Source of the DNA: Bacilli bacterium
GTDB lineage: Bacteria > Bacillota_I > Bacilli_A > RF39 > UBA660
Direction of reading: 5' to 3'
Assembly (NCBI GenBank): GCA_017511805.1
Contig: JAFWJA010000015.1
Span: 129,098 to 193,097, forward strand
DNA: 64,000 nucleotides
The notes under the pieces were generated by a model. It was not told where the DNA came from. It did not search any database and was given only the letters and a program-made list of their open reading frames with translations. Positions 1 through 8,135 of this stretch are shown one piece after another. The first letter of the stretch is position 1. Every line of letters begins with the position of its first letter. A program made the position numbers and the translations under genes.

Positions 1-401
1 TCAGTTTTTACTTTAACATCTTTAACAATTCTATCTTGATGCATAGCAACATAATCAAATACACCAAGTGCTTTTATTTTTTTATTTATTATTATATAGT
101 TACCAAATAATTCTACAGAATTACCAGTACTTAATATATATTTCTTATTGTTAATATATTTTTCTAATTCTTTTTGATCTTTCTTTAAATCTTCAAGTGC
201 TGTTAATATATTTTCTTCAGTACCTGAACCAATATATATAAAATCTATATTTTTAAAGTCTTTTTTATCTCCAATAGTTAAATATTTAACATCTACTTTA
301 ATTCCTTGTTCTTTTAAATGATATACTAGTGTTTTTATATTACCAGAATCACCATATAAATTTAATAAATCATAATAAAGGTATCCAATTGTTATTTTCA
401 T
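1..401 (-). CDS. gatD: GatD-like glutamine amidotransferase subunit of the MurT/GatD pair, partial (window edge)
   Basis: Only the first 133 codons are inside the window. GatD normally releases ammonia from glutamine so that MurT can amidate the D-Glu of lipid II. The start matches the family: a YYDLLNLYGDSGN stretch near residues 9-21, an IGSG turn near residues 54-57 where GatD has GGG, and an ALGVFDY stretch near residue 115. In the segment where family members carry the nucleophile loop CGGYQ, this protein reads STGNSVELFG (about residues 92-101), and the visible part contains no cysteine at all. The ATG overlaps the murT stop as ATGA, so the two are translationally coupled. I infer the glutaminase activity is lost or changed. 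Identity as GatD rests mainly on the neighbour and the conserved N-terminal pattern. Confidence 0.75.
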   Translation of the reverse strand, partial: MKITIGYLYYDLLNLYGDSGNIKTLVYHLKEQGIKVDVKYLTIGDKKDFKNIDFIYIGSGTEENILTALEDLKKDQKELEKYINNKKYILSTGNSVELFGNYIIINKKIKALGVFDYVAMHQDRIVKDVKVKT

Positions 402-1723
402 TTTTGTACTTCCTCCTTTATTTTATTCTTAAATGGTTCAACATAATCAAAGTTAAGTATTGCATATACATTTCCTTTAGTTTCTTTTTCTATTACTTCT
501 TTTATATTATCTAAATTATCTAGTACTATTATATCTTTTTCATCAATACCAGCATATTTTATTCTAGTTGCGATATCATATGCATCAGGTCCTGTACAAA
601 CAACTTTATCAACATTAGATTCATTTAATAATTCAAAGTTTATATCATATAACCAAGATAAATCAAAGTGTTTATATCTTCTACTAATTTCTCTATGCCC
701 TAAAACAATAGTTTTCTTTTCTTTATCCATTGCGGTATATATTAAATTTAAGTTATAAGTAGTATTATTTTCAGCTTTACAATTAAGTATAGTATAGTTT
801 CTTTTATTAACACTAAATTCATCAAATATTTTATTATTAATCTTACTATTTTCTAATGCACTAATAATTATCTTACTATCTATTTTTAATATGTCACATA
901 TTGAAAATGCTGCGAGAGTATTATATAGATTAAACAAAATATTATTATTTATATTTAACTTATATTCATCGTTAATAGTAACTATATTCTTATTATAATC
1001 TACATTAGTAATAGAGTACTTTATATCATCTCTTTTAAAATCACATTTAGTACATGAATATGAACCAACACTACCATAATGATAATAGTCATAATGTAAT
1101 TTAGTTTTACATTTAGGACAATATTCATAGTCTTTTATATCATTCATTAAATCATAACTATATTTAGTTTTATCTATTCCGTAATATGTAATATTACCTT
1201 TATGAATAAGACCAAATCTTCTTAAAATAGGGTCATCACCATTTACTACTAAATGAGTATTCTTACTAAGACCTTTTAATATTTCATTAAATACTATATC
1301 AAATGAACCTTGCCTTGGAGGTTGATCTCTAGTTATATTATTAACAAGTACATATTTAGGCTTAATATATTTAGTTACTATTTTTAAATATCTTTCATCT
1401 ACTTCAAGTACAAGTGCATCTTTTTTTAATTTCTTTCCTTTAACATTTCTTATTATTGCAGATGCAACACCATCAAGTAGGTTAGAACCTTCTACATTAG
1501 TACAAACTGTCATATTATTCTTTTCAAATATTTCTGTTATTAATTTAGTAGTAGATCCTTTTCCAGAAGAACCAGTAACCATAATAATGTTATCTGGATA
1601 TTTTATTTTTGTTAAGTATTTAGGACATAGTTTTAAAACAATTCTACCTGGTAAAGAACTACCATTTCTTTTAAATAGTTTTAGTGTTTTAATAACTGAT
1701 TTTCCTATAAAAGTTCCTATCAT
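398..1723 (-). CDS. murT: MurT-like lipid II isoglutaminyl synthase subunit (Mur ligase fold)
   Basis: MurT uses ATP to activate the D-isoglutamate carboxylate of lipid II for amidation. The 441-residue protein has a P-loop TGSSGKGSTTK near residue 50, a central Mur-ligase domain, a MurT-specific Cys4 zinc ribbon (CPKC and CTKC pairs in the middle) and the C-terminal DLSWLYDINFE segment carrying the conserved aspartates of the family. The start at 1723 was chosen because a GGTGAT Shine-Dalgarno site lies just upstream; an earlier TTG in frame lacks one. The usual Mur loop TGTNGKT is replaced by GSSGKGS, which keeps the Gly-Lys. It overlaps gatD by four bases. Call is firm; the status of the partner subunit is in question. 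Confidence 0.88.
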   Translation of the reverse strand: MIGTFIGKSVIKTLKLFKRNGSSLPGRIVLKLCPKYLTKIKYPDNIIMVTGSSGKGSTTKLITEIFEKNNMTVCTNVEGSNLLDGVASAIIRNVKGKKLKKDALVLEVDERYLKIVTKYIKPKYVLVNNITRDQPPRQGSFDIVFNEILKGLSKNTHLVVNGDDPILRRFGLIHKGNITYYGIDKTKYSYDLMNDIKDYEYCPKCKTKLHYDYYHYGSVGSYSCTKCDFKRDDIKYSITNVDYNKNIVTINDEYKLNINNNILFNLYNTLAAFSICDILKIDSKIIISALENSKINNKIFDEFSVNKRNYTILNCKAENNTTYNLNLIYTAMDKEKKTIVLGHREISRRYKHFDLSWLYDINFELLNESNVDKVVCTGPDAYDIATRIKYAGIDEKDIIVLDNLDNIKEVIEKETKGNVYAILNFDYVEPFKNKIKEEVQK

Positions 1724-1825
1724 GTATATCACCAATTTAATTATACTACAATATTAACTTATTTTAAAGTATTGTATTTTTTTATTCAATATAGTAAAAT
1801 AATATGCGTAAAAGGGTGATTAATT

Positions 1826-2536
1826 ATGGGAAGAGCGTATGAAGTAAGAAAGGCTGCTATTCAAAAGAATGGTGCAGCAAAAGCTAAAGTATATTCAAAT
1901 TTTGCGAAAGAAATATATATCGCAGCTAAATCAGGTGGAACTAGTTTGGAAGCTAATGATAAATTAAAACAATTAGTTGAAAAGGCTAAAAGAAACCAAG
2001 TCCCAAGTGATATTATTAATAGAGCAATTGATAAGGTTAACAGTGGTGTTGATGAAAATTATCAATCTCTAAGATATGAAGGTTTTGGACCGGGAGCATC
2101 TACCTTAATAGTAGATTGTTTAACAGATAATGTTAATAGAACTGTTGGATTTGTAAGACCCGCTTTTACTAAATGTAATGGTAAATTAGGAGTTACTAAT
2201 TCAGTTACTCATTTCTATGAAAATCTAGCTATATTTGGCGTTAAAGGAGCTTCTGAAGAAGAAGTATTTGAAGCTGTTATGAATGAAGGAGCAGATGTTA
2301 AAGATATTGAAACAGAAGAAGATGAAGTTATCATAACTTCGGACGCTAAAGAGTATAATAATATTAAAAAAGCATTAAATAATTCTAATTTTGAAATAGT
2401 ATTTGATGAAGTTAGTATGGTCGCATTAGATAAAGTTAAATTAGAAGGAGAAGACTTAGAACTATTTAATAAACTATTAAATATGTTAGATGAAATAGAA
2501 GATGTACAAAATGTATACCATAATGTAGAATTGTAA
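1826..2536 (+). CDS. yebC: YebC/PmpR family protein
   Basis: The 236-residue protein starts MGRAYEVRKAAIQKNGAAKA and continues with the family pattern: KLKQLVEKAKRNQVPSDIINRAI near residue 46, then YEGFGPGASTLIVDCLTDN, then an acidic C-terminal domain. YebC proteins were long annotated as transcription regulators; related members act on ribosomes stalled at difficult peptide motifs. The MGRAYE start resembles the YeeN-like (YebC2) branch rather than the MAGHSKW branch. A GGTGAT site precedes the ATG. The gene stands alone between a divergent murT and its own terminator. Confidence 0.9.
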   Translation: MGRAYEVRKAAIQKNGAAKAKVYSNFAKEIYIAAKSGGTSLEANDKLKQLVEKAKRNQVPSDIINRAIDKVNSGVDENYQSLRYEGFGPGASTLIVDCLTDNVNRTVGFVRPAFTKCNGKLGVTNSVTHFYENLAIFGVKGASEEEVFEAVMNEGADVKDIETEEDEVIITSDAKEYNNIKKALNNSNFEIVFDEVSMVALDKVKLEGEDLELFNKLLNMLDEIEDVQNVYHNVEL

Positions 2537-2560
2537 GAGGAGTTTTAATCTCTTCTTTTT
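2536..2560 (+). terminator. Intrinsic terminator after yebC
   Basis: A 7-bp stem (AGAGGAG with CTCTTCT, one G-U pair) is followed directly by a T run and starts at the yebC stop codon. Confidence 0.7.
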
Positions 2561-2602
2561 ATTTAAATAAATTTGTGGTAAAATAATAATAGAGGAATGC
2601 TT

Positions 2603-4003
2603 ATGAAAGTTAGAAGAAAAAAAATAAGATTTGATAGAATTTTCATTGCAATAGCAATTTTAGTATTGCTAGTTTTTCTAGTTAAATTCTGTATTAAAAC
2701 AGTTAAGAATTTTATCATTAATAATGAAGCTAAGTCTTCTGATACAATAAGCGTTGGAGATATTACATTAGATATATGGAATTCTACTATTGATTATATT
2801 AAAGAGAATAAAAAGAATATTACTATTAATTATCATGGAGATAAAGTAACTATAAAAGCATCAGATATTAAAAATGGAATGAATATAAAATTAGATGGTT
2901 ATAATAAAACAATTGATGAACCATTATTTAATAACGTCGATTCTTATTATATAAAGAATAATGATATATTAAATTTATCTAGTAAGATATCAATAAGTTT
3001 ACCAGGTTATTTAAGAAATCATGATATAGTGGACGTTTATAAGGTCAAGAATAAAAAGATTAGTTTATATAAATCAGCATTTGAGGTCGTAGATGGATCA
3101 GTTACATTTAGAGTAGATAAAGATACAGATTACTTTATTACTTATATTAATCTTAAATCAATAAAAGCATCTTCTGTTATATTAGATGAAGGAACAACTT
3201 CTAAGATTAATATGACATTTAATCCAAATAATGCATCTGATTTATCGGTTAAATACGAGGTGGAAGATCCATCTATCGCAACAGTTACTGGTGGTAAAGT
3301 AACTGGTTTAAAAGCAGGTAAAACAGTGGTTAAGATTATTTCTAAAGCTAATCCTGACGTTGAAAAGGAAATAAATATTACCGTTAACGCGGTTGAGAAG
3401 CCTGAACCAACACCTGAACCAACACCAACACCAGAACCTACTACTAATAAAACTAGTAAAGGTTATGATATAGTTCAGAAAGATGGATTAACTTATATAG
3501 ATGGAATCTTAATAGTAAATAAAACATATGGTTTACCATCTACATATAATCCAGGTGGTTTAACAGATGAATTCCAAGCAGCATTTGATGAGATGCAAGA
3601 AGCTGCAGCAGAAGATGGAATAGATCTATTTATAGTTTCAGGATTTAGAGATTATGAATATCAAGCAGCATTATATGATAAATACGTTAGTTTTGATGGA
3701 ATAGAGGTTGCAGATACATATTCTGCAAGAGCGGGTCATTCTGAACACCAAACTGGTTATGCAGCGGATATAAACTCTGCGGATGAATCGTTTGAAGGAA
3801 CACCTGAAGCTATATGGCTTGATGAAAACTGTTATAAATATGGTTTCATAGTTAGATATCAAAAAGGTAAAGATAGTATAACTGGATATATATATGAACC
3901 ATGGCATTTAAGATATATAGGAAAAGAAAAAGCAAAGATGATATATGAGTCAGGATTAACACTAGAAGAATATTATGGCTTTGACTCAAAATACGAAGAT
4001 TAG
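2603..4003 (+). CDS. Membrane-anchored VanY-type D-Ala-D-Ala carboxypeptidase with an Ig-like domain
   Basis: Peptidoglycan-trimming metallopeptidase of the M15B (VanY) type. The 466-residue protein has one N-terminal membrane segment (about residues 11-30), an extracellular linker domain, a bacterial Ig-like (Big2) domain near residues 190-265 with the ATVTGGKVTGLKAGK pattern, a Pro-Thr-Glu spacer, and a C-terminal catalytic domain. Zinc-site motifs are visible: SARAGHSEHQTGYAADI and EPWHLRYIG. The ATG at 2603 is preferred over one at 2597 because the site AGAGGA at 2591 is correctly spaced from it. It probably removes the terminal D-Ala from pentapeptides at the cell surface. The CYTH gene downstream begins 10 bases after the stop. 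Confidence 0.88.
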   Translation: MKVRRKKIRFDRIFIAIAILVLLVFLVKFCIKTVKNFIINNEAKSSDTISVGDITLDIWNSTIDYIKENKKNITINYHGDKVTIKASDIKNGMNIKLDGYNKTIDEPLFNNVDSYYIKNNDILNLSSKISISLPGYLRNHDIVDVYKVKNKKISLYKSAFEVVDGSVTFRVDKDTDYFITYINLKSIKASSVILDEGTTSKINMTFNPNNASDLSVKYEVEDPSIATVTGGKVTGLKAGKTVVKIISKANPDVEKEINITVNAVEKPEPTPEPTPTPEPTTNKTSKGYDIVQKDGLTYIDGILIVNKTYGLPSTYNPGGLTDEFQAAFDEMQEAAAEDGIDLFIVSGFRDYEYQAALYDKYVSFDGIEVADTYSARAGHSEHQTGYAADINSADESFEGTPEAIWLDENCYKYGFIVRYQKGKDSITGYIYEPWHLRYIGKEKAKMIYESGLTLEEYYGFDSKYED

Positions 4004-4012
4004 GAGAACAAA

Positions 4013-4606
4013 ATGGAAAATATAGAAATAACTGTAAAAGTAAATGAATCAAAAGACTCTGTTGTTTCTAAATTAATAAAAAATGGTTTTAAACAAACAT
4101 CAGATGAATATGGTGATGATATTTACTTAACAAAAGATTTAGATATATTAAATAAAGATAACATATTTGATATATTAAATAAATCTGTAATAATAAGACA
4201 TCATCACGGAGATTTTCGTGATGAAAGAAAGTTCTTAATATTAAAAGATAAAAAATATAAAGATGGAAAAGTAACTACAGAAGAAATATATTCTGTACAA
4301 ATAGATAATATTGATAATATGATTAAGATTCTTGAAACAATAGGTTTTAAAGAATTAGTTAGAAAAAATCAATATTTCAACGATTATACAAAAGATGATA
4401 TTACATTTATTTTAGAAGATGTAGAAGGTATTGGTCTTTTGATAGAATATGAAAATAAAGAAGATTTTAATTTTAAGAACGATGATGAAATTATAGAAGA
4501 AAAGATTAAAATGTATAATTATATCAAATCATTAGGAATAGATATTGGTGATGATTATGATATTAAAAAAGCATATGAATTAATCATAAAAAAATATAAT
4601 TTATAG
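4013..4606 (+). CDS. CYTH-domain protein
   Basis: A 197-residue protein with an ENIEITVKVNES start, basic and acidic strands and an EDVEGIGLLIEYENK strand pattern typical of the CYTH (class IV adenylate cyclase / thiamine triphosphatase) tunnel fold. CYTH enzymes bind triphosphates with divalent metals. The N-terminal ExExK signature is present only in loose form (EITVK), so the substrate cannot be stated. It follows the carboxypeptidase by 10 bases, in one transcript. A second CYTH gene lies at 9199-9792. Family call moderate; function unknown. Confidence 0.65.
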   Translation: MENIEITVKVNESKDSVVSKLIKNGFKQTSDEYGDDIYLTKDLDILNKDNIFDILNKSVIIRHHHGDFRDERKFLILKDKKYKDGKVTTEEIYSVQIDNIDNMIKILETIGFKELVRKNQYFNDYTKDDITFILEDVEGIGLLIEYENKEDFNFKNDDEIIEEKIKMYNYIKSLGIDIGDDYDIKKAYELIIKKYNL

Positions 4607-4633
4607 AGATAGTAAAACTATCTCTTTTTTTTT
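4605..4633 (+). terminator. Intrinsic terminator after the CYTH gene
   Basis: A perfect 8-bp stem AGAGATAG / CTATCTCT with a 5-base loop and an 8-base T run. The T run merges into the next promoter's -35 box. Confidence 0.85.
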
Positions 4634-4660
4634 GACATATTTCTAGTTTTATGATATTAT
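4632..4660 (+). promoter_or_regulatory. Consensus housekeeping promoter
   Basis: TTGACA at 4632-4637, a 17-base spacer and TATTAT at 4655-4660, with TGA just upstream of the -10 box. It drives the small gene starting at 4692. Confidence 0.85.
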
Positions 4661-4691
4661 ATTCAGGCGTTCAAATGAAAGGGGACCAATT

Positions 4692-5036
4692 ATGTTTACA
4701 AATAAAGAATTAGCAACTGAGATTGTTAATATAAGTGAGATGTTCAATATTTCTATTGAAACAGTTAAATATATATATGAAAAATTATCTTCATATCCAT
4801 GTTTTGATAGAGAAAAAGGTATTGAATGTTTAGGTATTGCGTGTGATATTAGAGAAGAACAATTAGCAAGTATTAGAAGAATGGCTGAAGAAAGAACTAT
4901 TACTGAATTTGATGTTCCAAATTTATTAAAACAACCAGAATTTAATATTAAACGTGCTATCGATAAAGCATTATTAATCACTTATGATTTTGAAGTTGAA
5001 CCTAACTTTGCTCAAAAATTAGGTTTAGTAAAATAA
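4692..5036 (+). CDS. Small conserved-looking protein of unknown function
   Basis: 114 residues, predicted soluble and mostly helical, with no membrane segment. I do not recognise a family. It starts MFTNKELATEIVNISEMFNIS, contains two cysteines in the first half (YPCFDREKGIECLGIACDI) and ends FAQKLGLVK. The ATG is preceded by a GGGGA site. It forms its own unit: one of the best -35/-10 promoters in the window lies upstream and a perfect hairpin terminator follows, so it is probably well expressed. Confidence 0.6.
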   Translation: MFTNKELATEIVNISEMFNISIETVKYIYEKLSSYPCFDREKGIECLGIACDIREEQLASIRRMAEERTITEFDVPNLLKQPEFNIKRAIDKALLITYDFEVEPNFAQKLGLVK

Positions 5037-5057
5037 GTCAATTTGACTTATTTTTTT
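5032..5057 (+). terminator. Intrinsic terminator
   Basis: Perfect 9-bp inverted repeat ATAAGTCAA / TTGACTTAT followed by seven T. The right arm also forms the -35 box of the next promoter. Confidence 0.85.
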
Positions 5058-5071
5058 ATTGGTGTTATAGT
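5043..5071 (+). promoter_or_regulatory. Promoter of the ABC-F leader
   Basis: TTGACT at 5043-5048, a 17-base spacer and TATAGT at 5066-5071. It would start transcription near 5078, giving a leader of close to 190 bases before the ABC-F start codon, far longer than other leaders here. Confidence 0.75.
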
Positions 5072-5093
5072 ATCTTCGAAGGAGGAATGACTT

Positions 5094-5150
5094 ATGTTTA
5101 GTTATTTTGACAGAAATATCATGTATATAAATATAAGTCATATCTGCTAA
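5094..5150 (+). CDS. 18-codon upstream ORF in the ABC-F leader (putative leader peptide)
   Basis: Encodes MFSYFDRNIMYINISHIC, with a strong AAGGAGGAA Shine-Dalgarno site 7-8 bases before the ATG and a TAA stop. It lies between a good promoter and a hairpin plus intrinsic terminator, all upstream of an ABC-F gene. Antibiotic-resistance ABC-F genes are commonly controlled by ribosome stalling on such a leader peptide, which shifts the RNA from a terminator to an antiterminator form. The peptide sequence is not one I know. Confidence 0.6.
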   Translation: MFSYFDRNIMYINISHIC

Positions 5151-5174
5151 TACTAATTTAATTTTTAAAATAGT

Positions 5175-5206
5175 ATGCAGGTATGACGTTTTCGTAGTGC
5201 CTGCAT
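5175..5206 (+). promoter_or_regulatory. Leader hairpin between the upstream ORF and the attenuator
   Basis: ATGCAGG at 5175-5181 pairs with CCTGCAT at 5200-5206. It has no T run, so it is a leader structure rather than a terminator. It starts 25 bases after the upstream ORF stop. I could not work out by hand which pairings compete with the downstream terminator. Confidence 0.5.
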
Positions 5207-5216
5207 CCTTTATATA

Positions 5217-5245
5217 ACATGGGATGTTTATTCTCATGTTTTTTT
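5217..5245 (+). terminator. Attenuator terminator before the ABC-F gene
   Basis: ACATGGGA (5217-5224) pairs with TCTCATGT (5232-5239) with one G-U pair, followed by seven T. It sits in the 5' leader, upstream of the ABC-F Shine-Dalgarno site AAAGGAGTG, so it can only make sense as a conditional terminator. Confidence 0.7.
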
Positions 5246-5265
5246 ATATATAAAGGAGTGATATT

Positions 5266-6819
5266 ATGATAGAGATTAATTTTAATAAAGTAAGAAAAAA
5301 CTATGGTTTTGAAAATGTTTTAAATGATATAAATTTTGATATTCATACTGGTGATAAGATAGCCTTAGTAGGTGAAAATGGATCTGGTAAAAGTACTATT
5401 TTAAAGCTGATCACAGGTATAGAAAAATGTAATGAAGGAACTATATCAATTAGAACTAATTCAAATATTAAATACTTAAAACAAGATTTTAATAACGAAG
5501 ATATGATTGTTAAAGATTATTTAATGAAAAGTTTTACTAATTTAAATAAAATTAAAAATGAATTAGAAGAACTAGAACAAAGGATGAAGGAAACTACAAA
5601 TAATAAAATAATTGAAAAATACTGTAAAAAACAAGAAGAATATATGAATTTAGGTGGATATGAAATAGAAGAAAAAATAAGCAAAATAGTTAATTATTTT
5701 GAGGTTGATAATCTTCTTGAAAAAAATATAAATGAATTATCTGGAGGAGAAAAAAGAATAATAATGATTATTTCTATATTACTTGATAATCCTACAATCT
5801 TATTATTAGATGAACCTACTAATCACTTAGATATAGATATGATTAAAAAGTTAGAAAACTATTTAAAAGAAACAAGCATTACAATAGTATTTGTATCACA
5901 TGATAGATATTTTATAAATAAAATTGCGAATAAAGTATTTCTAATTGAAAATACTCATATTTACGAATTTATAGGTAATTATGATAACTTTATTATAGAA
6001 AATGAGAAAAGAATAGAAAGACTAAAAGAAGAATATAAAAATGAACAGAAAAAGATTCATAAAATGGAAGAACAGATTAAACAATTAAAGTTCTGGGGTA
6101 ATTTTGGCGCAGGTAATGAAATGTTTTCTAAAAGAGCTTTTTCTATAGAAAAAAGATTAAATAAAATGGAAAAACATGATAGACCCAAAGAAAAGACTAA
6201 ATTACCAGTTAAATTTAATATGGATTCTAGATCAGGAAAAGATGTTATTGTTATTGATAATTATTCTATTGATAACTTAATACTTCCTAGTAAACTAGAA
6301 ATATATTTTAAAGAAAAGGTTTGCTTAATGGGACCTAATGGTTCAGGAAAGAGTACTATATTAAAAGATATTATTAATAACAATAGATTTGGTTCAAATG
6401 TAGTTCTAGGTTATATACCTCAAAATATTATATTTGAAGATGAAGAAAAGACTATTATTGAATTAATTAGAAAAAAATGTAATGATGAAGAACATATTTT
6501 ACGAAGTAAACTTACTAAGTTTAAGTTTTATAAAGAAAATATTAACAAACAATTAAAATTACTTTCAGGAGGAGAAAGAATTAGATTAAAACTATTCTTA
6601 TTACTTCAAAATAACATAAATCTAATTATTATGGATGAACCTACTAATCATATAGATATAGAAACTAAAGAAATATTGGAAGAAGCTTTAATTAATTTTT
6701 CTGGAACAGTATTATTTGTATCTCATGATAGATATTTTATTAATAAAGTTGCTAGTAAAGTAATAAGTATAGAGAATAAAAAACTAGTTACTTATATAGG
6801 TAATTATGATAAAATGTAA
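5266..6819 (+). CDS. ABC-F ATPase, ribosome-protection (antibiotic resistance) type likely
   Basis: 517 residues with two ATP-binding cassettes and no membrane segments. Domain 1: Walker A GENGSGKST near residue 37, signature LSGGE and Walker B LLLDEPTNHLD. Domain 2: GPNGSGKST near residue 355, LLSGGERIR and IIMDEPTNHID. Between them lies the charged coiled-coil interdomain linker with the KFWGNFGAGN turn. ABC-F proteins bind the ribosomal E site; resistance members dislodge peptidyl-transferase-centre drugs. The upstream-ORF attenuator argues for a resistance-type rather than a housekeeping member. No terminator is visible before the next gene, so it heads an operon running to 10836. The drug class cannot be read from the sequence. 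Confidence 0.85.
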   Translation: MIEINFNKVRKNYGFENVLNDINFDIHTGDKIALVGENGSGKSTILKLITGIEKCNEGTISIRTNSNIKYLKQDFNNEDMIVKDYLMKSFTNLNKIKNELEELEQRMKETTNNKIIEKYCKKQEEYMNLGGYEIEEKISKIVNYFEVDNLLEKNINELSGGEKRIIMIISILLDNPTILLLDEPTNHLDIDMIKKLENYLKETSITIVFVSHDRYFINKIANKVFLIENTHIYEFIGNYDNFIIENEKRIERLKEEYKNEQKKIHKMEEQIKQLKFWGNFGAGNEMFSKRAFSIEKRLNKMEKHDRPKEKTKLPVKFNMDSRSGKDVIVIDNYSIDNLILPSKLEIYFKEKVCLMGPNGSGKSTILKDIINNNRFGSNVVLGYIPQNIIFEDEEKTIIELIRKKCNDEEHILRSKLTKFKFYKENINKQLKLLSGGERIRLKLFLLLQNNINLIIMDEPTNHIDIETKEILEEALINFSGTVLFVSHDRYFINKVASKVISIENKKLVTYIGNYDKM

Positions 6820-6831
6820 TTGGTGGTTTTT

Positions 6832-7320
6832 ATGAAGATAGTGGAATATGAAACTAAGTATTTAGAATCTGTTAAAGATTTACTTGTAGAATTAGAAGAA
6901 TATATTGTTTCTATTGATGAAGATCATTTAGATAGAGTACATTCTGATTATAGAGAAAAGATGACTGAACTAGATTTAAAAGAAGTTAATGATAATGATG
7001 GCAAATGTTATTTAGCATTAGATAATGATAAGGTTATAGGTCTTATTATTGGTATTATTAAAAAGTTTGATGAATATGACTATCTAGATTATAAATGCCC
7101 AAAAGAAGGAGAAATAACTGAGTTAATAGTATCTAAAGATGCTAGATCTAAAGGAGTAGGTAATCTACTTATTAAAAAAATGGAAGAATATTTTAAATCA
7201 GTTAACTGTGAATATATTCTAGTAGATGTATTTGCATATAATAAAAATGCAATTAATTTTTATGATAAAGAAGGTTATCATAACAGGATGCATACTGTAA
7301 TAAAGAAGATAGGTGATTAA
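6832..7320 (+). CDS. GNAT family N-acetyltransferase
   Basis: 162 residues with the GNAT acetyl-CoA pattern: ITELIVSKDARSKGVGNLLIKKMEEY (the A motif with its R/K-x-x-G-x-G/A turn) and the C-terminal YNKNAINFYDKEGY segment. Substrate unknown. The ATG at 6832 is used because GGTGG precedes it at a normal distance; an upstream TTG overlapping the ABC-F stop is less likely. It lies 12 bases after the ABC-F gene in the same operon, so it could act in the same stress or drug response, which is inference only. Confidence 0.85.
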   Translation: MKIVEYETKYLESVKDLLVELEEYIVSIDEDHLDRVHSDYREKMTELDLKEVNDNDGKCYLALDNDKVIGLIIGIIKKFDEYDYLDYKCPKEGEITELIVSKDARSKGVGNLLIKKMEEYFKSVNCEYILVDVFAYNKNAINFYDKEGYHNRMHTVIKKIGD

Positions 7321-7321
7321 A

Positions 7322-7867
7322 ATGATTAAAAGAAAAAGAGTAAAAGATGTATATATGAGAGAAGTTACTGAAAGTGAAATAAAGACAAAGTTTAGTAAAG
7401 AACTAAATGCTTATATTACATATAAATATGTTATTGACACTACAGGACCTGCTAGATCATATGTTAATGGTGAAAAAAGAACAATAGTTGATAAAGGATA
7501 CACAGTTTTAGAATATTCACCAGTAGATGAAGAATTTAATTGTAGAGTCTGTATTGATAAAAAAGGTAATATACTACAATACTATTTTGATGTAATTGAA
7601 GGTATAGAAATGGATAAGGGTGAATTATATTATAATGATTTATTCTTAGATGTTGTATATCATCAAAAAGCACTAGGTGGTGAAAACTATATATCTTTAT
7701 TAGATGAAAATGAATTAAGAGATGCTTTTAATAATTTTGAACTTGATAAAGATGTATTTGATCATTGTTATGAAGTAGCAGAAAGTATAATGAAGAGTAT
7801 AAAAAATAATACAAATAAATTCATTAATAGAGGAACAAAAGACTACTTAGAAATGAAGGAGGAATAA
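7322..7867 (+). CDS. DUF402 family protein (putative nucleoside di/triphosphatase fold)
   Basis: 181 residues. The YEV-like DUF402 core is visible: GYTVLEYSPVDEEFNCRVCIDKKGNILQYYFDVIEG, then ELYYNDLFLDVVYHQ. The family has a beta-barrel with metal-coordinating acidic residues; the Staphylococcus homologue hydrolyses nucleoside tri- and diphosphates. The start at 7322 follows GGTGAT and is two bases from the preceding stop. The protein is cytosolic. Family call good, exact activity unknown. Confidence 0.75.
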   Translation: MIKRKRVKDVYMREVTESEIKTKFSKELNAYITYKYVIDTTGPARSYVNGEKRTIVDKGYTVLEYSPVDEEFNCRVCIDKKGNILQYYFDVIEGIEMDKGELYYNDLFLDVVYHQKALGGENYISLLDENELRDAFNNFELDKDVFDHCYEVAESIMKSIKNNTNKFINRGTKDYLEMKEE

Positions 7868-7869
7868 AT

Positions 7870-8115
7870 ATGGATTTTGAAAAGGAAATTAAGGAGATTA
7901 AAGCTAGAAATAAAAGAGTTGAGACAGATAAAGCTTGGGAAACTAGTTGGACTAGAAGAATATGTATAATGATTCTTACTTATTTAGTAGTTATTACTTA
8001 TTCATATGTTATTAAAGAATATGATAATATTTTCTTAAGTTCATTAGTACCAGTAATAGGTTTTACTTTATCAACTTTATCCTTAAAATTAGTTAGAAAA
8101 ATTTGGGAAAAATAG
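7870..8115 (+). CDS. Small two-pass membrane protein
   Basis: 81 residues. A charged N-terminal segment (MDFEKEIKEIKARNKRVETDKAWETSWTRR, residues 1-30) is followed by two hydrophobic segments, near residues 31-48 and 54-72, and a short basic tail. I recognise the general pattern of a small protein common in Firmicutes but no function is known to me. The ATG is two bases after the DUF402 stop with GGAGG upstream, so it is co-transcribed with the ABC-F operon. Confidence 0.7.
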   Translation: MDFEKEIKEIKARNKRVETDKAWETSWTRRICIMILTYLVVITYSYVIKEYDNIFLSSLVPVIGFTLSTLSLKLVRKIWEK

Positions 8116-8135
8116 TTATTTTGTAGGAGGGGTTT

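Noticed and set aside
329..514. Plus-strand 61-codon frame across the gatD/murT junction
   Set aside because: Antisense shadow of two conserved genes; composition is Phe/Tyr/Ile-rich as expected from AT-rich antisense reading.
398..1723. MurT as folylpolyglutamate synthase because of its GSSGKGS loop
   Set aside because: The Cys4 zinc ribbon, the DLSWLYD segment and the coupled GatD-like gene point to MurT.
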